Shown here piece after piece: positions 15,321-20,518 of a DNA stretch of 20,518 nucleotides. The DNA is from Verrucomicrobiales bacterium. Lineage in GTDB: Bacteria; Verrucomicrobiota; Verrucomicrobiia; Limisphaerales; SXQI01. Where the stretch lies: NCBI GenBank assembly GCA_005793025.1, contig SXQI01000177.1, positions 1 through 20,518 on the forward strand, written 5' to 3'. A program made the translations under genes and the position numbers. Positions within the stretch are counted from its first letter, which is position 1. Each line of letters opens with the position of its first letter. The notes under the pieces are model-generated. The model was not told the DNA's origin. It made no database searches and was given only the letters and a program-made list of their open reading frames with translations.

Positions 15321-17413
15321 TGCGCTCCGAGTTTAATGATCTCAGACTTCTGCAACCTGCGGTTAAAAACAGCGATTTCATCGAGTCGGCCTTCCCAATT
15401 GAAATCGCTGTCGGTTCGACCACCGAAAAACATCGTGGTTAAGTTTCCACGCCGTGCGTTGGTTTCGATCTCAAGAAGTCCGTTCAGATACACACGCACG
15501 GAATCTCCTTCACGCACCAAGAGAACTTGCTGCCAAGTCCAACGCGGGACCTCTGACTTACCAGCTACCGAGCCATGACGCGTTTGGAACACCAATTTGC
15601 CAGTGTTGCCAGATTTGCCTCCAATCCCGAGGTGTTCCCCATCGAGGCCGATACCGTGATCGTGATCGCGCGAGTAGAACCAACCGCTGAAATCGCGACC
15701 ATCATTGGGCATGCCGTTCCAAATCCAAAGCGAAACGGAATAGTTTCTCCCTAGGTCAGCGATCGAAGAGCGCACACGGCCACCAACAAAGTGGGGAGCA
15801 CGATTGACGTCGTTGGCACAGAACTTGGAAGAAAACGGACCGTCGAGATAATACGCAACGCCGCCTGTGTAAGTGGCATCGTGATGGTAACCTGTCGCAT
15901 CGACGGCGATTGGCCCGGTGAACTCATTTAATCGCCAGTAGGCTCGAGGGTTTAGGTTTAGGATCGTCTTGGTCAACGGCCCGGTTGGGATCATCCACTC
16001 TTTGCGGGGTGCTCCGCTAATGTCCTCCAGAAGTGCAATTGATGCTTGAGTTATCTTTGGCTCTGCTTGGATTTCGAGGCCAGCAGAACGCGCCGGCCAC
16101 GTATTGTAACCACCCCATGCGTGCATTTCTGGAGGCGGGATGTAGCCATCGCCGCCGTTGGCGAGTTCGATGACCATAGTATGGGGGAATGGACTGGCGG
16201 ATTTTACCTTCAAGCCAGTGATGGCATAGGTCTCGGTTGGGGTCGTGGCAATGGCGATCTCACCAATGCGCAACGCCTGTAACACAATTTCGGTTTGTTG
16301 GCGTTCGTGCAGATGGATCTGCTCGAGCGCGTAGACCTCCGTTTGGTTCTTAGGAGGGCGTCCACCCATCTCGGCCGCGATGCGTCGTCCCCATTCGAGG
16401 AGTTGAGTGTTTGGCACTCGATACTTCAATGTCATGCGTTTCTCCGCCATGACCATCGTGGGGTTCTCGTCGTATCGGATGCCTGCATAGGCCCTCATGG
16501 CGATGTCGATCAGCCCGCTGGCATATTCGCCGATCGTGTGTTTGGGACGCTGCGCCTCAGGGATCCTGTAGTCCACACGCCAGATATCCCCGCTGCAACC
16601 GTGCGACATCATTCCCACGAACGCCGGTTTTCCTTGAGGTTTCTCGGAAGAGATACGCTCCTTCAGGCCATCGGAGAACAATCCGTAGTAATCCGAGCTG
16701 ATGTCATTATCGCCGAAATAATGCATGGAAAAATTGGCGATTACCGCGATGGGTCGTCCCGTCCGGGATTGGATTGAGATCAAGGAAAGTTCTGGATCCT
16801 CCGGACCAGCTTCGCCCGTAACAGCTTCCCGGTTTCCTCCAATATGCATGTTGGCTTGGACCGTTTTATTTCCAAACGGATCTGCCTCGATGCGATCTGA
16901 ACGTAGGATCCATTGACGAGAGGCTGTAAACTCAGAGGCATCGGCCTTTGCAAAACCGATTCGAGCAGGTTCGATGTTTGCTTGTGCAGACGCAATGGCC
17001 TCGACCAGTTTTCCGCGCAACAATGGCACATAAGCAAGGTCTGGTTCACCCCCAAGACAGCCCATGGAAGCTGGCGCACTGTGCGAATGCGTCGCAGAAA
17101 TGAGAATTCGCTGCGTATCTATGCCGGTCTGTTTTGATGCGAGTGCCTTGACCTCATCGAGAAATGGACGGCTCATCATGCAGCTATCCACTACAACGAT
17201 TGCGATTTGAGTTTTGCCGTTTTCGAGCACCACGGCTCGAGCATTGATGCGGGTGTTTATTTTGTCCAAGGAACGGTTGAGAAAACTACCGTTCACAAAT
17301 ACGGGCAGTTTCGTTGGCGTGATATCCACTACGATTGCCCCAGCTTTGAACTCAGCCCAACTCGTAGCAGTTGCAACGGTGAGCACGAGGAGTGCGAGAA
17401 TTCGATGGATCAT
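15317..17413 (-). CDS. secreted neutral-ceramidase-like hydrolase with LamG domain
   Basis: A 698-residue protein with a signal peptide (1-20, ending SWA). The N-terminal two thirds resemble neutral/alkaline non-lysosomal ceramidases: FKAGAIVVDITPTKLP, VVVDSCMMSRPFLDEV, ATHSHSAP (His109, His111, likely zinc ligands), NFSMHYFGD (His231) and MMSHGCSGDI (about 269-277). Many PVC proteins with this fold have no tested substrate, so ceramide cleavage should not be assumed. From about 490 a concanavalin-A-like LamG domain follows, with YWRLNEFTGPIAVDATGYHHDATY and LDEIAVFNRRLQKSEI, probably binding carbohydrate. It sits between the NfeD-type protease gene (22-base gap) and the dehydrogenase gene (4-base overlap). 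No clear Shine-Dalgarno is present. Confidence 0.85.
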   Translation of the reverse strand: MIHRILALLVLTVATATSWAEFKAGAIVVDITPTKLPVFVNGSFLNRSLDKINTRINARAVVLENGKTQIAIVVVDSCMMSRPFLDEVKALASKQTGIDTQRILISATHSHSAPASMGCLGGEPDLAYVPLLRGKLVEAIASAQANIEPARIGFAKADASEFTASRQWILRSDRIEADPFGNKTVQANMHIGGNREAVTGEAGPEDPELSLISIQSRTGRPIAVIANFSMHYFGDNDISSDYYGLFSDGLKERISSEKPQGKPAFVGMMSHGCSGDIWRVDYRIPEAQRPKHTIGEYASGLIDIAMRAYAGIRYDENPTMVMAEKRMTLKYRVPNTQLLEWGRRIAAEMGGRPPKNQTEVYALEQIHLHERQQTEIVLQALRIGEIAIATTPTETYAITGLKVKSASPFPHTMVIELANGGDGYIPPPEMHAWGGYNTWPARSAGLEIQAEPKITQASIALLEDISGAPRKEWMIPTGPLTKTILNLNPRAYWRLNEFTGPIAVDATGYHHDATYTGGVAYYLDGPFSSKFCANDVNRAPHFVGGRVRSSIADLGRNYSVSLWIWNGMPNDGRDFSGWFYSRDHDHGIGLDGEHLGIGGKSGNTGKLVFQTRHGSVAGKSEVPRWTWQQVLLVREGDSVRVYLNGLLEIETNARRGNLTTMFFGGRTDSDFNWEGRLDEIAVFNRRLQKSEIIKLGAQ

Positions 17414-17435
17414 TTGGATGGTTTCAGAATGCGCG

Positions 17436-18836
17436 TTACACTTCGACGACTACGGGTCGACCGTTGGTGTGGTGGAGAACTCGGATTCGTGAACCTTTTT
17501 GGATCAGTTCTCCTTGAGTGGAGACATCCTTCAGTTGTTCACCAAATTGCGCTCGTCCCCCAGGACGGAGATCGGTCATCGCAATCCCCTCGGAACCAAT
17601 TTCGGTGGCCTGATTGGATTCACTTTTCAAAACCGAAAGGATACCGCTTTGTCCTGTCGAAATCATCCGTCCGTAGAGTCGTGTTTTCACGAAAAAACGA
17701 CTAAGCAACCATCCAAAGGCAGCGGCGCAAGCCAAACCAATGGCGAGGTTGAACAGGGGCAACCTTAATTGCACAGCATCAGGAATCCGTGGCATTCCCG
17801 GGTAGTAATCCACCCAACCCATTAGCAAAGAAACGAACATGAGGGCACCGCCGATAACGGCGAGGATGACCGTTCCCGGAAAGAGAAAGACTTCGACTCC
17901 AAACATCGTGAGCCCGAGCAGGAAGAATATAACCCACTCCAAACCCGAGAGGCCAGCAATGTAACCTCCGAGGAAATACAGTGTGAAAGCGGAGATTCCG
18001 ACGATACCAGGAAGCCCAAACCCAGGAGTTTTGAATTCGAGATAAACCCCGAGGATCCCTGCGATGAGCAGGAATGGACTGATTTTGGCTAACCAACTGC
18101 CGATGGTTTCGGCTCCCGTTTGGCTGATGCGAGTCACCTGTGACGCGTTAAACCCCAACTGCTGAAGTAAGCCGTCGAGGTTAGGAACCGTTCCTAACGA
18201 AAGCAACGGTTTCACTGGATTGCCGTAACTTTTCTCAGCTTCGAGATTCGTCAGGGTTAAAATACGTCCTTTTTCGTTAATGGTTACCCCGTCCATGATC
18301 AGCTCCTTATTTCGGTCGATCATCGCCTCGATCACATGGGTGTTGTGGCCGTTTTTTTCGGCTGTAGCTCGGATCATGGCACTGATTCCGGAGGTCATTT
18401 TGGCTTCCACAGAATCTGGTAATTTTTCCACTCCTCCGCCGGGGGCCATGAGCATGGGTGCTGCGGCACCGATAACACTCTGCGGCGCCATGTAGATTTG
18501 GGAGGTGGCGACCGCGATGAATGCGCCTGCTGAAAATGCCTTCCGGTTGACGAAAGTGATGGTGCGACCTTTGAACTGGTTGAGGATTTCGATGATCTCC
18601 TCCGTTACATCGACACGTCCACCGTTGGTCTCCATATCGAGCACCAAACACTCGGCATTCATGGCCATGGCTTCCTTTACCCCCCGCCGAATAAGGTAAG
18701 CCAATGGGGAGTCCACGTCTTCGCGAACAGGAATCACCACAACTCGTCCACCTTCTCCGCGCGACAATGGGAAACCAACGAACAGAAAACCCAGCAAGGC
18801 TAGCATCCCCCAATTCATCTTTCGCCATGAATTCAT
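17436..18836 (-). CDS. nfeD: NfeD-type membrane-bound serine protease (ClpP-class)
   Basis: A 466-residue long-form NfeD protein. It has a signal sequence or N-terminal anchor (about 8-26). The ClpP-like protease domain (about 30-235) has LVLDMETNGGRVD, nucleophile Ser102 in NRKAFSAGAFIA and the probable dyad Lys146 in VEAKMTSGISAMI. About five transmembrane segments follow (about 252-390: PFLLIAGILGVYLEF, GIVGISAFTLYFLGG, WVIFFLLGLTMFGVEVFLF, VILAVIGGALMFVSLL, LAIGLACAAAFGWLL), then a C-terminal OB-fold NfeD domain ending GSRIRVLHHTNGRPVVVEV. In other bacteria such proteins act with stomatin-like partners in membrane quality control; no stomatin gene is present here. It is the first gene of the three-gene cluster and has its own promoter-like site. 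AGGA ends 2 bases before the ATG. Confidence 0.93.
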   Translation of the reverse strand: MNSWRKMNWGMLALLGFLFVGFPLSRGEGGRVVVIPVREDVDSPLAYLIRRGVKEAMAMNAECLVLDMETNGGRVDVTEEIIEILNQFKGRTITFVNRKAFSAGAFIAVATSQIYMAPQSVIGAAAPMLMAPGGGVEKLPDSVEAKMTSGISAMIRATAEKNGHNTHVIEAMIDRNKELIMDGVTINEKGRILTLTNLEAEKSYGNPVKPLLSLGTVPNLDGLLQQLGFNASQVTRISQTGAETIGSWLAKISPFLLIAGILGVYLEFKTPGFGLPGIVGISAFTLYFLGGYIAGLSGLEWVIFFLLGLTMFGVEVFLFPGTVILAVIGGALMFVSLLMGWVDYYPGMPRIPDAVQLRLPLFNLAIGLACAAAFGWLLSRFFVKTRLYGRMISTGQSGILSVLKSESNQATEIGSEGIAMTDLRPGGRAQFGEQLKDVSTQGELIQKGSRIRVLHHTNGRPVVVEV

Positions 18837-18842
18837 GGTCCT

Positions 18843-18870
18843 ATTCTATGCCACTGTTTAAAACTGGCAA
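18843..18870 (-). promoter_or_regulatory. probable promoter of the nfeD cluster
   Basis: On the minus strand TTGCCA (18870-18865, 5 of 6) and TAGAAT (18848-18843, 5 of 6) are 16 bases apart. The -10 ends 6 bases before the nfeD ATG, so the mRNA would start at or within a base or two of the start codon. It lies in the 61-base gap after ispD, giving the cluster its own transcription start. Confidence 0.55.
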
Positions 18871-18897
18871 GTTCCCACGGAAATCCGACGCCCTTCC

Positions 18898-19587
18898 TTA
18901 AAGTCTGGCTAGGAGCGTTTCGAGGATCGGAAGGTCGGAGGGTGCTGTGGCCTTGGGATTGGGGGCACTGGATTCTATTAGGCGGACAGGTTGTTGGATG
19001 TAGGCGCATGCCGCTGTGTCGTCGGTTACGGAGAGGTTCTGCTCGCGCACATATCCTAAGGCTTTAATGATGACATCGACTCGGAAGGCTTGAGGGGTTT
19101 GAACGGTCCATAATCGAGATCTATCGAGGTGGTGTGTGATGGTGGAGCCGTCGTTTGATTCCTTTACAGTGTCCGTGGCCCGTTGGGCGGCGACGGCGGC
19201 TCCTGTTTCTCGTGCAGCTGAGAGTGTTTGAGTAATCAACTGAGGACTAGTGCAGGGTCGGGCACCATCATGGATCGCTACCAATTCCACGTCCGTCCCC
19301 AACGATTGCAGACCATTCCAAACGGAATCTTGCCGCTGGGAGCCACCGAGGACGATCGAATAGGGTTTTTGTTTTAGAATTGGGTGATACTTTTCGGGGA
19401 ACTCCCGAAATGTGCTCTGAAGCCCGTCTTTGATCACCAGCACAATGTGGTCGATCATTGGGTGACCGGCGAAGCGTTCCCAAGCGTGGACGACGATGGG
19501 TTTGCCGGCAACCTCGAGGAATAATTTATCCACATCCGGACCCATGCGGGTCCCACGACCTGCCGCGACAATGATTGCTGCGATCAT
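18898..19587 (-). CDS. ispD: 2-C-methyl-D-erythritol 4-phosphate cytidylyltransferase
   Basis: Third step of the MEP isoprenoid pathway: CTP plus methylerythritol phosphate gives CDP-methylerythritol. From ATG 19587 it is 229 residues, the usual length. The nucleotidyltransferase loop IIVAAGRGTRMG (5-16) is followed by Lys21; later blocks are VLGGSQRQDSVWNGL, VAIHDGARP, AATDTVKE in variant form (AQRATDTVKESN), WTVQTPQAF and SVTDDTAACA. AGGA ends 3 bases before this ATG, while the longer frame starts at a TTG (19641) and adds residues foreign to the family. No ispF is adjacent. The nfeD cluster follows on the same strand after 61 bases. Confidence 0.95.
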   Translation of the reverse strand: MIAAIIVAAGRGTRMGPDVDKLFLEVAGKPIVVHAWERFAGHPMIDHIVLVIKDGLQSTFREFPEKYHPILKQKPYSIVLGGSQRQDSVWNGLQSLGTDVELVAIHDGARPCTSPQLITQTLSAARETGAAVAAQRATDTVKESNDGSTITHHLDRSRLWTVQTPQAFRVDVIIKALGYVREQNLSVTDDTAACAYIQQPVRLIESSAPNPKATAPSDLPILETLLARL

Positions 19588-19696
19588 TCGTCCTAGTTTG
19601 GGACGGTTTGGTGGGTTGGCAATGCGTAAATCGCCAATCAAACCATTGAAATCCGATAGAAACTAAACAGGAACTAACGGCTTAGAATCCCGAGGA

Positions 19697-19930
19697 TCAA
19701 GCCGGGTTATCGCCGATGGCCTCCACAGGGCAGCCTTCCTTGGCCTCTTTGCAGAGGGTTTCTTCTTCCGGGGTCGTTGGTTGTTTGTAGACGAACGAGT
19801 AACCTCCGTCCTCATTCCGTGTGAAATTAGCGGGGGCAGTCTCCCGACAGAGATCGCAATCGATACACTGATTATCGACGTAAAAAATCCCTGAAACGTT
19901 CTCAGGATATCTGTTTGCAAGATCGGCCAT
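19697..19930 (-). CDS. small [4Fe-4S] ferredoxin
   Basis: A 77-residue single-cluster ferredoxin. CIDCDLC gives Cys22, Cys25 and Cys28, and the fourth ligand is Cys67 in EGCPVEAIG. In place of a second cluster motif the chain continues RETAPANF, as in monocluster ferredoxins. An additional Cys60 is present. The acidic composition (many Glu/Asp) is typical of soluble electron carriers. The partner is unknown: the neighbouring ispD needs no electrons, although later MEP-pathway enzymes (IspG, IspH) do accept electrons from ferredoxins in some bacteria. No Shine-Dalgarno is evident before the ATG at 19930. It is 109 bases upstream of ispD on the same strand. Confidence 0.9.
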   Translation of the reverse strand: MADLANRYPENVSGIFYVDNQCIDCDLCRETAPANFTRNEDGGYSFVYKQPTTPEEETLCKEAKEGCPVEAIGDNPA

Positions 19931-20028
19931 AAGTTAAATCAAATCCGGCGTCATTTTCGAGGACATGGCAAAAATATCAAGAACATTTGGGTTCGCAAGG
20001 AGGCAAACAAGGACGCGTCTTTCCAGAT

Positions 20029-20518
20029 TCATAAAGCCAAGACATTAGGGGATTTAGAGAAAATTAGCGCACGAAGTCGTTCGCGACCGCCTCTTGCTGA
20101 TCGGAAGCTTTTTTGGAAACTGCCGGTGTTGCACTTGGTTTTGGGATTTCTGCAGCGTGCCTTATCGACCGCTGCATTTGCGAAGCTGACGATCACCCTT
20201 CGGATCGTTCCCAAGGCTCGTGCCGCAGTGGGTGTTCTTACCCGGCTTTGATCCTCGCGGAGGGTTATGTCCAAACAGTGGTGCAATCGGCTTTCAACCA
20301 CCCAATACCCTCGCTTCAGTGAGAGCATCTGTTGGGCTTGCAGTTGATCACGGGGCAAACTGCTCAAAAGATACACAACCTCGCGGCTCCACTTTCCATT
20401 GCGCTTCACCCGGGTCTCTAATCGGGCGGCCAATCGGGCTCCTGGAAAACCCGCTTGTTTAGGACAGACTTCGATGCAGTCCAACATTCGGATCTCCAAC
20501 CGGCCCCGGTTGTGTTCC
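20029..20518 (-). mobile_element. ISAs1-family transposase gene, C-terminal part, cut by window edge
   Basis: The frame is open from the right edge to the stop at 20029, about 163 codons. It begins EHNRGRLEIR, matching the H-GR-E-R motif of ISAs1-type DDE transposases, then VVYLLSSLP, GYWVVESRLHHCLDITLREDQSRVRT (the glutamate-bearing W-x-E-x-x-L-H block with REDxSR) and ALGTIRRVIVSF. The N-terminal half with the first catalytic Asp residues lies beyond the window, so I cannot say whether the element is intact. The IS end should fall between 19931 and 20028, but without the other end its inverted repeat cannot be identified. The TTG at 20499 is not a plausible start because the family motif begins before it. 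Confidence 0.85.

Noticed and set aside
19931..20028. Possible inverted-repeat end of the ISAs1-type element
   Set aside because: The other end of the element is outside the window, so no repeat can be matched. Any call would be a guess.

Overview
The window looks like chromosomal DNA from a bacterium of the Planctomycetes-Verrucomicrobia (PVC) group, most likely a Verrucomicrobiota member. The best evidence is a 1007-residue 'PVC-type' membrane-bound dehydrogenase with a C-terminal CxxCH haem domain (12297-15320), a family almost confined to this superphylum. Base composition is moderate and coding density high; no stretch of 300 bases lacks a gene. I see no tRNA, rRNA, CRISPR array or prophage. 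The only mobile DNA is the end of an ISAs1-type transposase gene at the right edge.

Layout. 1-2711 (-) is pyruvate carboxylase, running off the left edge with the biotin domain missing. 2783-5893 (-) pairs methionyl-tRNA synthetase with a cobalamin-type radical SAM protein. 6058-8061 (+) is a receiver-PAS-PAS-SpoIIE phosphatase. 8063-9108 (-) holds a small unrecognised protein and the PLP homeostasis protein YggS/PLPBP. 9223-10148 (+) holds an EVE-domain protein and a small secreted Gly/Pro/Arg-rich protein. 10216-12246 (+) is an acetolactate synthase gene behind a leader that reads as a complete branched-chain amino-acid attenuator. A hairpin terminator at 12273-12298 serves the convergent junction. 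12297-18836 (-) is a three-gene cluster, transcribed in the order NfeD-type membrane protease, ceramidase-like/LamG secreted protein, PVC dehydrogenase. 18898-19930 (-) holds ispD and a ferredoxin. 20029-20518 (-) is the ISAs1-type transposase end.

Function. Most genes are ordinary metabolism or housekeeping: anaplerosis (pyc), translation (metG), valine/leucine/isoleucine synthesis (ilvB) and isoprenoid precursors (ispD). The accessory part is the exported group at 12297-18836, which suggests periplasmic or envelope oxidation and hydrolysis of an unknown substrate.

The strongest discovery candidate is the region 10188-10356. It has a promoter-like site, a leader peptide of about 27-30 codons with eight valine, three leucine and one isoleucine codons, a hairpin across the valine codons, an intrinsic terminator, and a competing long antiterminator, all just ahead of ilvB. 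A second theme is that several genes have a -10-like TAnnnT hexamer 6-7 bases before the start codon and little or no Shine-Dalgarno sequence, which suggests leaderless transcripts. One such promoter is overlapped by a perfect 20-bp palindrome.
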